Made by a program: the position numbers and the translations under genes
The notes under the pieces: generated by a model
Database searches by the model: none
Told to the model about the DNA's origin: nothing
The model's input: the letters and a program-made list of their open reading frames with translations, nothing else
Assembly (NCBI GenBank): GCA_024689465.1
Contig: JAILDL010000150.1
Coordinates: forward strand, 1-39,007
Direction: 5' to 3'
Length of the DNA stretch: 39,007 bases
Source: Lachnospiraceae bacterium
GTDB taxonomy: Bacteria > Bacillota > Clostridia > Lachnospirales > Lachnospiraceae
Part shown: piece after piece, positions 18,774-27,781 of the stretch
Position numbering within the stretch: the stretch's first letter is position 1
How the letters are laid out: the number at the start of each line of letters is the position of its first letter

Positions 18774-19274
18774 TTATTTCCTCCTGTGCAGATATGCCCG
18801 GATAATGGGCTTTTCCAGAATCCTCTTTAAAACGATCTGGATCTCTTCTTTGGGGTGGATGGGCTTCACCAGAATGGAATAAAGGCCGGCCCGATTCGAG
18901 CCCCACATATCCGTAAACAGCTGATCGCCGATGGATAAGGTCTCTTCTTTGGAAAAGCCCATTTCCTCCATGGCTCTCTGGTAGCCGCCCCCGGAAGGCT
19001 TTCCGGCTTTGTAAACATAGCCGTCTGCTCCCACTTCCTCGCAAAAGCTCTTTACGCGGGGTTCTTTGTTATTGGACACCAGATAGGTCTTAAAGCCGAT
19101 CTGCCGTAAACGGGCAAACAGTTCCTTCGCCCGCTCGTCCCCGTGCGCTCCGTGGGGAACCAGGGTATTGTCGATATCAAAGATGATGCCCTTAAAGCCG
19201 CGTTCATGCAGCTTTTCGAAATCAATACTGTAGGTGGAATCCAGATATTCTTCCGGATAAAAGATCTCAAACAT
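18774..19274 (-). CDS. YqeG-family HAD phosphatase
   Basis: This 166-residue protein of the HAD IIIA superfamily has the nucleophile motif FDIDNTLV with Asp33 and Asp35, a VSNNKE motif II and the C-terminal acidic GDQLFTDMWG. It matches YqeG of Bacillus, a phosphatase-like protein whose substrate is not settled. It heads an aro operon with aroE, aroK and aroQ. The start has AGAGG six bases before the ATG. Only about 35 bases separate it from the upstream terminator, so I see no room for a promoter between them. Confidence 0.93.
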   Translation of the reverse strand: MFEIFYPEEYLDSTYSIDFEKLHERGFKGIIFDIDNTLVPHGAHGDERAKELFARLRQIGFKTYLVSNNKEPRVKSFCEEVGADGYVYKAGKPSGGGYQRAMEEMGFSKEETLSIGDQLFTDMWGSNRAGLYSILVKPIHPKEEIQIVLKRILEKPIIRAYLHRRK

Positions 19275-19308
19275 AAAGTACCTCTAAAGCGCCCTCCGGG
19301 GCTTATTC

Positions 19309-19338
19309 AAAAAAACACCTTGCACGAATGCAAGGTGT
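19309..19338 (-). terminator. Rho-independent terminator of the 19363-19776 gene
   Basis: ACACCTTGCA and its complement make a 10-base stem with a four-base loop, followed by seven T on the minus strand, 24 bases after the stop codon. Confidence 0.93.
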
Positions 19339-19362
19339 CTGAAATGCGAACCAATACAATTC

Positions 19363-19776
19363 TCACAGATTGATGGTATTGTTGCCGCCAACAAAAAACT
19401 GATACTGATGCAGGATGTGATCCTTTTGCATATCGGAGATCGCCTTCTGCATATCCAGGGTCTGAACGGAAATGTCCGTTTCCTTACGCTCTCCGTTTAG
19501 ATCGCCTGCGGAACGGGAAGGCTTCGCAGGGGATAAGGATAACTCCGCATCCTGAATGGTGATCTTAGGCGTCTCTCCGTTTTCCGAGATCTCGTGGATC
19601 TCATGGATCTCCGAAGGCTCCTCTTCCTGAAAATCGTGGGTCTGGGGCTCCTGCTGCAAAAGCGCAGATTCAGCCGCTACTTCCTGGGCTTCTAATGCCG
19701 GATCTTCCTTGGGACTTACTGCCTGTCCCGCTGCATATTTAGTTGTGGAAAGATAACTGCCAATATTTAATGCCAT
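19363..19776 (-). CDS. Small acidic protein of unknown function
   Basis: I do not recognise a family. The 137-residue product starts MALNIGSYLSTTKYAAG. It has a very acidic and Gln/Glu-rich middle with a repeated EIHEIHEI stretch, and ends with a helical segment DMQKAISDMQKDHILHQYQ and the motif FFVGGNNTINL. There is no signal or membrane segment. I start at 19776, seven bases after GGGAG; an ATG two codons upstream is too close to it. The gene lies between the oligopeptide transporter and the aro operon, with its own terminator and a TATAAT box at 19809-19814. It may belong to a loose class with the protein at 9327-10049. Confidence 0.7.
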   Translation of the reverse strand: MALNIGSYLSTTKYAAGQAVSPKEDPALEAQEVAAESALLQQEPQTHDFQEEEPSEIHEIHEISENGETPKITIQDAELSLSPAKPSRSAGDLNGERKETDISVQTLDMQKAISDMQKDHILHQYQFFVGGNNTINL

Positions 19777-19808
19777 TGTCATACTCCCACATGCATAATT
19801 TCTGAATT

Positions 19809-19814
19809 ATTATA
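19809..19814 (-). promoter_or_regulatory. Candidate -10 element for the 19363-19776 gene
   Basis: A perfect TATAAT overlaps the stop codon of the upstream ABC ATPase gene and lies 33 bases before the ATG. The matching -35 is poor, so this is only a candidate. Confidence 0.4.
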
Positions 19815-21396
19815 CAACATTTTCGTCCAGAAATCCAGAGGTTCTTAGAAGCTGTCTGGTATATTCTTCCTTTGGATGCAGGAACACTTCATCGGTCACA
19901 CCGCTCTCGATGATCCGCCCTTCCTTCATGATCATCACCCGGTCGCAAACCCGGTAAACAACCCGCAGATCATGAGAAATAAACAGAATGCTCACGCCGA
20001 TCTGATCATGCAGTTCCTTTAAAAGGGAAAGCACCTGTTCCTGAATGTGCACATCCAGAGCGGAAACCGGTTCATCCGCAATGAGAAATCCGGGTTCTGC
20101 CATGAGGGCTGCGCCGATGCAGACTCTCTGCCGCTGTCCGCCGGATAACTGGTTGGGATAACGATCCATCAGTTCTTCGCTAAGTCCCACCCTTTTTAAC
20201 ATATTACGGGCTTTCTCTTCACATATAGTATCGGACAGATCCGTAAAATTCCTTAGAGGTTCCTGCAGGATCCATCCAATGGTCTTTCCGGGATTAAGGG
20301 ATCCGTAGGGATCCTGAAAGACCATCTGGGGATGGGCATCTTTATTAACGAAGCTGCCCTCTGTATCCTTTACCATACCCAGCAGGACCTTGGATAAGGT
20401 GGATTTCCCGCAACCGCTCTCTCCCACCAGACCCAGGATCTCACCTTTATACAGATCAAAGGAAACATCCTTTAGGATCTGCACTTTCTTTCGTTTTCCA
20501 AAGAGCTTTCCCGTACGGGCCGGATAATAACTGTTCAGATTCCTTGCCGAAACAATGATCTCATCGCTCTTTTTCTCGTATTCCTTTACGCCGATGGCAG
20601 GGATCGCTGCGATCAGCTCCTTCGTGTAGGCATGACGGGGATTACGGAAGATTTCCTCTGTATCGCCTGCTTCCACCACGTAGCCGTCCTTCATGACCGC
20701 TACCTTGGAGCAAAGCTTGCGCACCAGAGACAGATCATGGGATATAAACAGGATCGCCGTCTTCTCGTTTTGATTTAATTTCTTTAAAAGTTCCACGATC
20801 TGTTCCTGAATGGTCACATCCAGAGCGGTCGTGGGTTCATCTGCGATCAGGATCCTGGGCTTGCAGATCATGGCCGCTGCGATCATGACTCTCTGGCGCT
20901 GTCCGCCGGACAGTTCATGGGGGTAGCGTTCATAGATCTCTTCCGGAGAAGGGAGTTCCACCAGGCGAAGGGCTTCCAGCGCCCGCTCCTTATAGGTTTC
21001 CTCCGAAAGCTTCTCATGGAGCCGCAAAGGTTCTTCCACCTGTCGGCCGATCTTCTGCACAGGATCCAGGCTGGTCATCGGCTCCTGAAAGATAATGGAG
21101 ATATCGTTTCCCTGAATCTGCCGCAGCTCATTTCTGGCGCAGGTCAGCAGGTCTACACCCTTATAGGTGATCTCCCCTTTTTTCTGAATATCATGACGAT
21201 TTAAGAGGCCGTTAATGGCAAGGGCCGTCATGGTCTTTCCGGAACCGGACTCTCCCACGATCCCCAACATGTCCCCCTCATACACCTGCAGATCCACATC
21301 CACCACGACGGTTTCCGGCAGGGTATGATCATGAAAGGCGATATTCAGATCCTTTACTTCCAGGATCATTTCTTTTGACCGGTTCTCTTGCATCAT
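19810..21396 (-). CDS. Tandem-ATPase subunit of an oligopeptide/dipeptide ABC transporter
   Basis: This 528-residue protein fuses two ABC ATPase domains, equivalent to DppD plus DppF. The first domain has Walker A GESGSGKT (48-55), signature LSGGQRQRV and Walker B ILIADEP. The second has GESGCGKS near 330, LSGGQRQRV and FLIADEP. Both signature and Walker motifs are intact, so both sites should hydrolyse ATP. It energises the two permeases and the lipoprotein encoded upstream. AAGGAAG precedes an ATG-ATG start; either ATG may be used. It is the last gene of the transporter operon. Confidence 0.95.
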   Translation of the reverse strand: MMQENRSKEMILEVKDLNIAFHDHTLPETVVVDVDLQVYEGDMLGIVGESGSGKTMTALAINGLLNRHDIQKKGEITYKGVDLLTCARNELRQIQGNDISIIFQEPMTSLDPVQKIGRQVEEPLRLHEKLSEETYKERALEALRLVELPSPEEIYERYPHELSGGQRQRVMIAAAMICKPRILIADEPTTALDVTIQEQIVELLKKLNQNEKTAILFISHDLSLVRKLCSKVAVMKDGYVVEAGDTEEIFRNPRHAYTKELIAAIPAIGVKEYEKKSDEIIVSARNLNSYYPARTGKLFGKRKKVQILKDVSFDLYKGEILGLVGESGCGKSTLSKVLLGMVKDTEGSFVNKDAHPQMVFQDPYGSLNPGKTIGWILQEPLRNFTDLSDTICEEKARNMLKRVGLSEELMDRYPNQLSGGQRQRVCIGAALMAEPGFLIADEPVSALDVHIQEQVLSLLKELHDQIGVSILFISHDLRVVYRVCDRVMIMKEGRIIESGVTDEVFLHPKEEYTRQLLRTSGFLDENVV

Positions 21397-21423
21397 CGTT
21401 TCTTCCTTGCTGAGACTCTTACA

Positions 21424-21502
21424 GTATCCTTCTTACTCGTTTGACATCCTGTTTTTATGCTCCGTTGCCCGGCAGGCTAAAAGTGTATCCTTCTTACTCG
21501 TT
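21424..21502. repeat. 18-base direct repeat at the end of the dppC-like gene
   Basis: GTATCCTTCTTACTCGTT occurs at 21424-21441 and again, perfectly, at 21485-21502, 61 bases apart. The second copy holds the stop codon of the permease gene, and a weaker related stretch lies between the two. It looks like a short duplication of the gene end. Confidence 0.7.
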
Positions 21503-22282
21503 GCCCATGAGGCTGACGCCAAGGATCAGCAGCACCAGGATCAGTCCGGGAAACAGTGCATACCAGGGCGCTCCGTAGAGATACCCCTGAGCTTCCGAGA
21601 GCATCCGTCCAAGGGACGCATCCGGGGGTTGTACGCCGATCCCGAGATAGCTCATGCCGGCTTCCGCCAGGACCGCGTTGTTAAAACCGATGAGCACCGA
21701 TGAAAGGATCACCGGCATAACGTTGGGCAGGATATGCACAAAGATCACCCGCATGTGGCCGGCACCCTGCAATCTGGCATTCTTTACATAATCCAGATCC
21801 TTGCACCGAAGGAACTCTCCCCGCACCATACGGGCAAAGCTGGGAACAAAGGCGATGCCCAGCGCCAGGATCACGTTGTACTTTCCGCCTCCCAAAAGGG
21901 ATACCATGACAAGTGCTAACAAAACCGCCGGAAAAGCCAGCAGCACATCGTTGATCCGCATGACGATCTCATCAAAGCTGCCACCGAAGTATCCGGTAAG
22001 AGATCCCACAATGCTGCCGAAAAAGGCACCGATCAGCACGGTTCCCACCGCGATCACCACCGTGGTCCGAAGGCCGGTCATCACGCGGCTTAGAATATCC
22101 CGGCCGAAGTTATCGCAGCCCATGGGATGGGCCAGGGATAAACCTGCCAGCTTATGAGCCGCATCCATCTTTTCCGGATCATAGGGTGTCCAGAAAAGGC
22201 TGAGCAGCGCCATAAACAAAAGGATCCCAGCGATCACGGCACCCGCTTTAAAGTTTTTGCGCAGTTTCAGAAATTGGATCAT
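21494..22282 (-). CDS. Oligopeptide/dipeptide ABC transporter permease, DppC-like
   Basis: This 262-residue permease has an N-terminal membrane anchor, a short external loop with MGCDNFGRDILSR, five further membrane segments and an EAA-type loop (EFLRCKDLDYVKNARLQGAG). It pairs with the DppB-like permease. The C-terminus ends LGVSLMGNE, where most relatives continue with about ten more residues beginning GLRD. The stop codon lies in a duplicated 18-base repeat, so a small truncation is likely. It is not expected to abolish function, since the core segments are complete. Confidence 0.93.
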   Translation of the reverse strand: MIQFLKLRKNFKAGAVIAGILLFMALLSLFWTPYDPEKMDAAHKLAGLSLAHPMGCDNFGRDILSRVMTGLRTTVVIAVGTVLIGAFFGSIVGSLTGYFGGSFDEIVMRINDVLLAFPAVLLALVMVSLLGGGKYNVILALGIAFVPSFARMVRGEFLRCKDLDYVKNARLQGAGHMRVIFVHILPNVMPVILSSVLIGFNNAVLAEAGMSYLGIGVQPPDASLGRMLSEAQGYLYGAPWYALFPGLILVLLILGVSLMGNE

Positions 22283-22288
22283 TTATAC

Positions 22289-23245
22289 CTACTCTTCCAT
22301 GGCGGAACGGATCCGGGGATCCACCAGTCGGTAGATCAGATCCACTCCGAAATTGGTCAGGATCACAAGAAATGCCAGCAGTACCACGATGGCTTCCACC
22401 ACCGGGTAGTCCCGGTTTGCAATGGAGGAGATCAAAAGTCTCCCGATGCCCGGGATGGAAAAAACCTGTTCAATGATAATGCTGCCGGCGATCATATCGG
22501 TAAAGGCCATTCCCAGGAAAGTGATGACCGGGATGATGGCGTTCTTGAGAACATGGCCGTACAGCACCCCTTTGGTGGTATTTCCTCTGCTGTAGGCGGT
22601 GCGGACATAGTCCTTTTTCATCTCCTTTAAAACCGATGCCTTCAGATAGTTGGTAGCCATGGCCGCTTTGGGCAGGGCAATGGCTACCGCCGGAAGGATC
22701 AGATATCCCAGAAACCGGGGCACACTGGTGGTATAGGATACATACCCGCCCGGTTTAAACAGATGCAGGATAAGACCAAAGAAAAGGGTTAGCAGGATCC
22801 CGGAAAAGAAAGGGGGAAAGGCCATGATCGTCTGGTTTACCACCGTCATGATCCGGTCCGGAATGCTTCCGCTGTTTCTGGCCAAAAAGATGCCCAGCGG
22901 AATGGCGATCAGAAGGATCAGGACAAAGGCCATACAGGTCATGGTCAGCGTAATGGGCAGTTTTCCTGCCAGCATACTGCGAACCGTCACATGATAGCTG
23001 TAGGAATTTCCGAAGGTTCCGTCCAAAAAAGACCCCATCCAGGATACAAACCGAATAAGAAAAGGGCGGTCCAGCCCGAGTTCTTCGCGCAGTGCCGCCA
23101 CTTTTTCCGGTGTTGCCTGCGTCCCCAGCATGGTGGTGACCGGGTCTCCCGGGATCACCGAGAAAGCCAGGAACACCAGAAATGCTGTAAGGAGCAGGGT
23201 AAACATTAATGAAATTACTTTTTTCAGTACATAAGTCAGATTCAT
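22289..23245 (-). CDS. Oligopeptide/dipeptide ABC transporter permease, DppB-like
   Basis: This 318-residue permease has six membrane segments. It has the N-terminal FSVIPGDPV motif and the LGLDRPFLIRFVSW external start typical of DppB/OppB, the EAA-type loop VRTAYSRGNTTKGVLYGHVL, and a C-terminal VDLIYRLVDPRIR. It lies three bases after the solute-binding protein gene and six before the DppC-like gene, in the standard operon order. Peptides are the likely substrate, but nickel uptake systems share this architecture and cannot be excluded from the permease alone. Confidence 0.94.
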   Translation of the reverse strand: MNLTYVLKKVISLMFTLLLTAFLVFLAFSVIPGDPVTTMLGTQATPEKVAALREELGLDRPFLIRFVSWMGSFLDGTFGNSYSYHVTVRSMLAGKLPITLTMTCMAFVLILLIAIPLGIFLARNSGSIPDRIMTVVNQTIMAFPPFFSGILLTLFFGLILHLFKPGGYVSYTTSVPRFLGYLILPAVAIALPKAAMATNYLKASVLKEMKKDYVRTAYSRGNTTKGVLYGHVLKNAIIPVITFLGMAFTDMIAGSIIIEQVFSIPGIGRLLISSIANRDYPVVEAIVVLLAFLVILTNFGVDLIYRLVDPRIRSAMEE

Positions 23246-23248
23246 GCT

Positions 23249-24760
23249 TTATTTTAAGCGAAGCTTTGCAAAATCCTGTACATACAAAGGATAGAATACA
23301 TATCCCTCATACTTGTTATTTAATGCAACCAGGTTCACCATATCCTGGATATAGACACTGGCCGCTTCATCACTGATGATCTGTTCGCACTGCTTGTAGG
23401 CAGCGGTCTTTGCATCATCATCCACACTGCTCTCTGCAGCGTCAATGGCTGCATCGTAAGCAGGGGAATTAAAGTTCATAAAGTTACCGGAAGCATCGCT
23501 GCGGTAACGATCCAGCAGCGCTCCTGCGGAAAGCATGGAAGCATCTACACCGATGACGGTGGTCTCATACTGGCGTCCGCTGTAAACATCGGATAACCAG
23601 GTTGCCCACTCTACCAGATTGATATTTGCCGTAATGCCAACTTCCTTTAACTGCTCTGCAATGACCTGTGCGGTATCCACATGGGGCTGATAGTTGGAAG
23701 GAACCGTGATGCTGAAGGTAAATCCGTCGGGATAACCTGCTTCCGCCAACAGCTCCTTGGCCTTTTCGATGTTGGTGGGATAGGCATCTGCCAGTTCCGG
23801 CATGTAATACTTACCAAAGGTGGGATAAACCGCACTTCCGATAATGGATCCCTGTCCGTCAAAGGCCATGTCCAGGATACCCTGGGGATCGATGGCATAG
23901 CAAAGAGCCTGACGAACCCGCACGTCGTTAAAGGGCTCGATGGCATTGTTCAGATACAGAGCCTGTACCAGGTTCATGGTTCCGGTATATACATTGTAAT
24001 CACTACTAAGCTGGCTTACCTGGGTGGAGGATAAGCGACAGAACATATCGATGGAACCGCCGTTTAATTCGGTTACGATGGTGTCTGCATTGGCAATGAT
24101 CTTTAATGTGATCTTCTTGATCTGGGGTGCATTGTCCTTATCCCAGTAATCATCGAAGCTCTCCAGGATGATATTCTCCTGGGGAGAACGGGATACGTAA
24201 CGATAAGGGCCGGTACCGATGGCAACGGTATCCGGATCCGCGTTGGATTTAGGGATCACAGCGGCTGTCAGATAAGACAGAAAGTCCGTATTCGCCTCTT
24301 TTAATACAATGACAACGGTTTTGTCCGTAGGAGCAGAAATGTCGTCAATATTAGAAAACGCCGATGCCAAAGCGTCTCCACTTTGTCCATCGGCGTACCG
24401 TTCCAATGAATAAACTACATCATCTGCGGTGACCGAAGAACCATCGTGGAACTTGATGTCCTCTCTCAGGGTGAAGGTGTAAACCCTTCCTTCTTCTGAA
24501 ATCTTGTACTCACTAGCCACAGCAGGGATTAAATTACCGTCGGAATCCGGCTTTACAAGGCCTTCATAGATATTGAAGAGGATTTCCTTCGTTCCTGCCG
24601 CCGTCGCTTTCATGGGGTCAAGACTGTCCTCAATATCCTGGGGAATTCCGATTGTAATCTGAGAAGTACTCTCCTGCTTGTCACCTGCACAACCACCCAG
24701 TGCAACAGCAACGGTCGTAAGCACAACACTCAGAAGAAGAGCTAATCTCTTCTTTTTCAT
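23249..24760 (-). CDS. Family 5 solute-binding lipoprotein of the oligopeptide transporter
   Basis: This 503-residue lipoprotein has signal and lipobox LGGC with Cys24. It belongs to solute-binding family 5 (OppA/DppA/NikA). The conserved region YTFTLREDIKFHDGSSVTADDV is visible, of which FTLREDIKFHDGS is the family core. It captures peptides outside the membrane for the DppBC-like permeases. It is the first gene of a four-gene operon with a clear promoter at 24842-24869. Its leader can form a hairpin at 24797-24832. Confidence 0.95.
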   Translation of the reverse strand: MKKKRLALLLSVVLTTVAVALGGCAGDKQESTSQITIGIPQDIEDSLDPMKATAAGTKEILFNIYEGLVKPDSDGNLIPAVASEYKISEEGRVYTFTLREDIKFHDGSSVTADDVVYSLERYADGQSGDALASAFSNIDDISAPTDKTVVIVLKEANTDFLSYLTAAVIPKSNADPDTVAIGTGPYRYVSRSPQENIILESFDDYWDKDNAPQIKKITLKIIANADTIVTELNGGSIDMFCRLSSTQVSQLSSDYNVYTGTMNLVQALYLNNAIEPFNDVRVRQALCYAIDPQGILDMAFDGQGSIIGSAVYPTFGKYYMPELADAYPTNIEKAKELLAEAGYPDGFTFSITVPSNYQPHVDTAQVIAEQLKEVGITANINLVEWATWLSDVYSGRQYETTVIGVDASMLSAGALLDRYRSDASGNFMNFNSPAYDAAIDAAESSVDDDAKTAAYKQCEQIISDEAASVYIQDMVNLVALNNKYEGYVFYPLYVQDFAKLRLK

Positions 24761-24796
24761 ATTGTGTTTCTCTCCTCTAATTACAGATATTTTGTA

Positions 24797-24832
24797 ACAT
24801 CGTCAAAAACTTTGATAAATTCTTGTCGATGT
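24797..24832 (-). other. Inverted repeat in the leader of the peptide transporter operon
   Basis: Two 10-base arms (ACATCGTCAA and TTGTCGATGT) are inverted copies apart from one central position, and are separated by 16 bases. They lie just after the predicted transcription start. This could be an operator or an RNA stem. No T-run follows, so it is not a terminator. Confidence 0.45.
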
Positions 24833-24841
24833 CCAAAACAT

Positions 24842-24869
24842 ACTATAGCACGGTATTTAAAAAATGCAA
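24842..24869 (-). promoter_or_regulatory. Promoter of the peptide transporter operon
   Basis: TTGCAT (24864-24869) and TATAGT (24842-24847) are separated by 16 bases. The predicted leader is about 75 bases. Confidence 0.65.
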
Positions 24870-24878
24870 TCTATTTCT

Positions 24879-25337
24879 TTATTTCTTTTCACTTAAAATA
24901 TTCTTCAGCTCATCCATGAAGGTGTTGACATCCTTGAATTCCCGATAAACCGAAGCAAAACGGACATAGGCAACCGCATCCAGGTCCTTGAGCTTGCGCA
25001 TGATGATCTCACCGATCACATCACTGGGAATCTCCTTCTCTTCCAGATTGAATACCTCTGTCTCCACGTCATCCACCAGCTGTGTGATCTGGTTGGCACT
25101 GATTGGTCTCTTATGGCAAGCACGCAGAACACCGGCTTCGATCTTTGCACGATCATAGGTTTCCCGGTTCTGGTCCTTCTTGATGACAATCAGCGGAATG
25201 GTCTCGATCTTCTCGTAGGTAGTGAAACGTTTGCCGCATTCGTCGCATACACGACGTCTGCGAATGGAATTGTTTTCCTCTGCCGGTCTCGAATCGATTA
25301 CTCTGGTGTTTTCATGTCCACAAAAAGGGCATTTCAT
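24879..25337 (-). CDS. nrdR: Transcriptional repressor NrdR
   Basis: This 152-residue NrdR represses ribonucleotide reductase genes in response to dATP/ATP. The N-terminal zinc ribbon uses Cys3, Cys6, Cys31 and Cys34, followed by the RRRRVC and RFTTYE family marks. The ATP-cone domain spans about 45-140 (VIKKDQNRETYDRAKIEAGV). GGAGG precedes the ATG. It is a monocistronic unit with an excellent promoter at 25396-25424. Confidence 0.98.
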   Translation of the reverse strand: MKCPFCGHENTRVIDSRPAEENNSIRRRRVCDECGKRFTTYEKIETIPLIVIKKDQNRETYDRAKIEAGVLRACHKRPISANQITQLVDDVETEVFNLEEKEIPSDVIGEIIMRKLKDLDAVAYVRFASVYREFKDVNTFMDELKNILSEKK

Positions 25338-25395
25338 GAAAAACTACCTCCTTCAAATTCAATGATGATGTCAAATGGATAGACATTCCTATAGC

Positions 25396-25424
25396 ATTAT
25401 AAAATATCTGAAAGATAAATGCAA
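25396..25424 (-). promoter_or_regulatory. nrdR: nrdR promoter
   Basis: TTGCAT (25419-25424) and a perfect TATAAT (25396-25401) are 17 bases apart. The leader is about 50 bases. Confidence 0.75.
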
Positions 25425-25430
25425 TTTCCC

Positions 25431-26315
25431 TTATAGTTTGAATTTAACAAAAAGCGCAGGATATAGTACCACCACCCACAGCATAAGCACAAAATAGCGG
25501 AAGAAGTCTCCCGGCATGCCAAAGCTTAAGGCATGAAAGAGGACCTTCAGACCGATGTACAGGATCCCGGTAACCATGCCGCCAAGTACAAGACGGATCA
25601 GGCGCTTCTTCTTATCTTCGGTATTTTCAAAGTCCACGTACTTGCGCTCCAGGAAGTATCCAAGGGCAAATCCGCACAGTCCGCCTGCATTCTTGGTGGC
25701 ATCTGCAGCCATGGAAGCATCAATGATGCCATTTGCAAACAGATACTGGTCATAGCCCAGCAGACAGAGGGCCAACACCAGTAAAAAGAGGGTAACGCTC
25801 AGATCCCACTTCTTATGCTCCAAAGGCTTTACTCCATAGATCAGTACAATCACTGCGGCAGCAACCAGAAAGCCCACCAGCACATCCTTCGGCTGATGCA
25901 CCCCCAGGTACATCCGGGAAAAGCCAACGGCTGCAAACAAAAGGATCCAGAGAACTTTTGCCCACTTTCTTCTGCTCTCCAGGGCCATCACGCCAAAGAT
26001 CGACGTCGCTGTCTGGGTATGCCCCGAAGGGAAGGAATAGCCGGTTGCTCCATCCAGAGCAGATTCCACCGGTTTAAAAGCAGGATCGATGACCCAGGGA
26101 CGCCCGATCCGAAAGATCAGTTTCAAACACTGGGCAATGGAGGAAGAGATAAAAAAGGCAAAGCTCATCTGATACCCGATCTTCTTATCCACGCACCAGA
26201 ACATATAACAGACCAGCAGAAGGCAGATGGCCTCCTGACCGAAATAGGTGATAAACTGGCAAAGTATGTTGCCAAATCCCGTACGGATCCCTGCCAGAAC
26301 ATATAAAACACTCAT
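25431..26315 (-). CDS. PAP2-family membrane phosphatase
   Basis: This 294-residue protein has about seven to eight membrane segments and carries all three PAP2 motifs: KLIFRIGRP (65-73), PSGH (96-99) and SRMYLGVHQPKD with His140 and Asp144. Bacterial relatives dephosphorylate undecaprenyl pyrophosphate or phosphatidic/phosphatidylglycerol phosphate on the outer face of the membrane. The C-terminal half is longer than in minimal PAP2 enzymes. I start at the ATG at 26315, five bases after GGAGG. A TTG four codons upstream is part of the preceding repeat. The location beside the dcw cluster makes a role in lipid-carrier recycling plausible, which is inference. Confidence 0.9.
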   Translation of the reverse strand: MSVLYVLAGIRTGFGNILCQFITYFGQEAICLLLVCYMFWCVDKKIGYQMSFAFFISSSIAQCLKLIFRIGRPWVIDPAFKPVESALDGATGYSFPSGHTQTATSIFGVMALESRRKWAKVLWILLFAAVGFSRMYLGVHQPKDVLVGFLVAAAVIVLIYGVKPLEHKKWDLSVTLFLLVLALCLLGYDQYLFANGIIDASMAADATKNAGGLCGFALGYFLERKYVDFENTEDKKKRLIRLVLGGMVTGILYIGLKVLFHALSFGMPGDFFRYFVLMLWVVVLYPALFVKFKL

Positions 26316-26325
26316 GATACCCTCC

Positions 26326-26396
26326 AATCATCCGTAGCAGAACACATCTACGCTCATAAATCATCCGTAGCAGAACACATCTATGCTCATAAATCA
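26326..26396 (-). repeat. 33-base tandem repeat directly upstream of the PAP2 gene
   Basis: Two 33-base copies differ at one position and are followed by the beginning of a third, degenerate one. On the minus strand each copy begins ATGAGC and encodes the nine codons MSIDVFCYG or MSVDVFCYG before a TGA, in the same frame as the PAP2 gene. Its own start, ATGAGTGTT, resembles them. The copies may be old duplications of the gene start. Confidence 0.8.
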
Positions 26397-26420
26397 CCGC
26401 AACTGCTACGCTTGTTGCGG
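26396..26420. other. Short inverted repeat between the ftsZ terminator and the 33-base repeats
   Basis: CCGCAAC and GTTGCGG are separated by ten bases that include AGCGTAG on the minus strand, an echo of the core of the neighbouring 33-base repeat. It may be a degenerate third copy or a small hairpin. Confidence 0.4.
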
Positions 26421-26441
26421 GATTGCATGCCCTCGCCACGC

Positions 26442-26480
26442 AAAAAATGCCGTAAACATACTCTGATGCTTACGGCATTT
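26442..26480 (-). terminator. ftsZ: Rho-independent terminator of ftsZ
   Basis: An 11-base stem (AAATGCCGTAA with its complement) and a 14-base loop are followed by six T on the minus strand, 13 bases beyond the ftsZ stop. Confidence 0.92.
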
Positions 26481-26492
26481 ATTATTTTATGA

Positions 26493-27686
26493 TCACTTCT
26501 TCCGTAAGAAATCCGGAATATTGAGAGAGGTAGGCTGTACCGTTCCTCTCACATCTTCAGGCTTGTTGGAGCGAGTGGCGGATGCACCGGAACCGGTACC
26601 GATGGGGCTTACGCCGCCCTGCACGCGGGTCGTGGTCTGAGGAGCCTTTGCTCCGCTTCCTGAAAAGATGGGGCTACTGCCCAATCCCGATAAACCGCTG
26701 AGTCCGATGGATGAACTTCTGCCGGCACCTTCATTGGTCATATCGATACCGGTTGCGATCACGGTAATGGAGCAGGAATCTGCCATGTTCTTATCGTATC
26801 TGGAACCAAAGACAACGTTTACATTATCTCCGGTCAGCTGACGAACGTATTCGGAAGCATCGGATGCATCCATAAGGGTGATATCTCCGCAGATGTTGAG
26901 GATGATATCGCTGGCACCGTTGATATGGGTCTCCAGCAAGGGACTCTTGACGGCCATCTGAATAGCTTCTTCTGCCTTGTTCTCGCCCTTTCCGACACCC
27001 AGACCGATGTGTGCGATACCCTTGTTCTCCATAACGGTACGGATATCCGCAAAGTCCAGATTGATATCGGCAGGAACATTGATCAGGTCCGTGATACCCT
27101 GTACGGCCTGCTGCAGTACCTGGTCAGCCTTCTTAAGGGCATCCGGCATCGTGGTCTTGCGATCCACGATTTCAAACAACTTCTCATTGGGGATCACGAT
27201 CAGGGTGTCCACATTTCCCTTGATCTTCTCGATACCCAGAGCCGCATTGGCACGACGTACCTTTGCTTCAAAGTTAAAAGGCTTGGTCACAACACCGATG
27301 GTCAGAGCACCCAGATCCTTTGCTACCTTAGCGATAACAGGAGCAGCTCCCGTACCGGTACCGCCACCCATACCACAGGTAACGAATACCATGTCTGCAC
27401 CGGTCAGGATATCGGTAATGGCTTCCAGACTCTCTTCCGCAGCCTTCTCACCGATCTCAGGCTTAGCGCCTGCACCAAGACCCTTTGTTAATTTCTCACC
27501 TATCTGTAACAACTTCGGAGCTTTGCAAAGCTGAAGATCCTGCTTATCGGTATTGACACCGATGAGCTCCACTCCGCTGATATTTTCCTCGATCATACGG
27601 TTAACGGCGTTGTTCCCCGCTCCGCCGACACCGACTACAACTATTCTCGCTGTACTTTCCGCTTCGTTTGGTTTTAATTCTAGCAA
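26493..27686 (-). CDS. ftsZ: Cell division protein FtsZ (TTG start)
   Basis: This 397-residue tubulin homologue forms the Z ring and recruits the divisome at midcell. The GTP-binding glycine loop GGGTGTGAA is at 107-115. The T7 synergy loop with NLDFADI, the flexible Gly/Ser/Thr linker (about 320-385) and the C-terminal tail [11 protein letters not shown] that binds partner proteins are all visible. Translation starts at a TTG at 27686, seven bases after GGAGG. No ATG is in place. It is last in the dcw cluster and has its own promoter at 27725-27753. Confidence 0.99.
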   Translation of the reverse strand: MLELKPNEAESTARIVVVGVGGAGNNAVNRMIEENISGVELIGVNTDKQDLQLCKAPKLLQIGEKLTKGLGAGAKPEIGEKAAEESLEAITDILTGADMVFVTCGMGGGTGTGAAPVIAKVAKDLGALTIGVVTKPFNFEAKVRRANAALGIEKIKGNVDTLIVIPNEKLFEIVDRKTTMPDALKKADQVLQQAVQGITDLINVPADINLDFADIRTVMENKGIAHIGLGVGKGENKAEEAIQMAVKSPLLETHINGASDIILNICGDITLMDASDASEYVRQLTGDNVNVVFGSRYDKNMADSCSITVIATGIDMTNEGAGRSSSIGLSGLSGLGSSPIFSGSGAKAPQTTTRVQGGVSPIGTGSGASATRSNKPEDVRGTVQPTSLNIPDFLRKK

Positions 27687-27724
27687 GACAGTACCTCCTT
27701 CATCCCCAGAAACTCACACTGTTT

Positions 27725-27753
27725 ATCATATAATTAAATGCTCTATTTAGCAA
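27725..27753 (-). promoter_or_regulatory. ftsZ: ftsZ promoter
   Basis: TTGCTA (27748-27753) and TATGAT (27725-27730) are 17 bases apart, upstream of the TTG start. ftsZ can therefore be transcribed apart from the upstream dcw genes. Confidence 0.65.
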
Positions 27754-27781
27754 TCATTTTTTCGCCAAAAACCCACTGTAA

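Noticed and set aside
26326-26396. TGA readthrough or selenocysteine fusion joining the 33-base repeats to the PAP2 protein
   Set aside because: The frame and TGA positions fit, but a strong ribosome site lies just before the PAP2 ATG and there is no selenocysteine-type stem. Tandem duplication explains it more simply.
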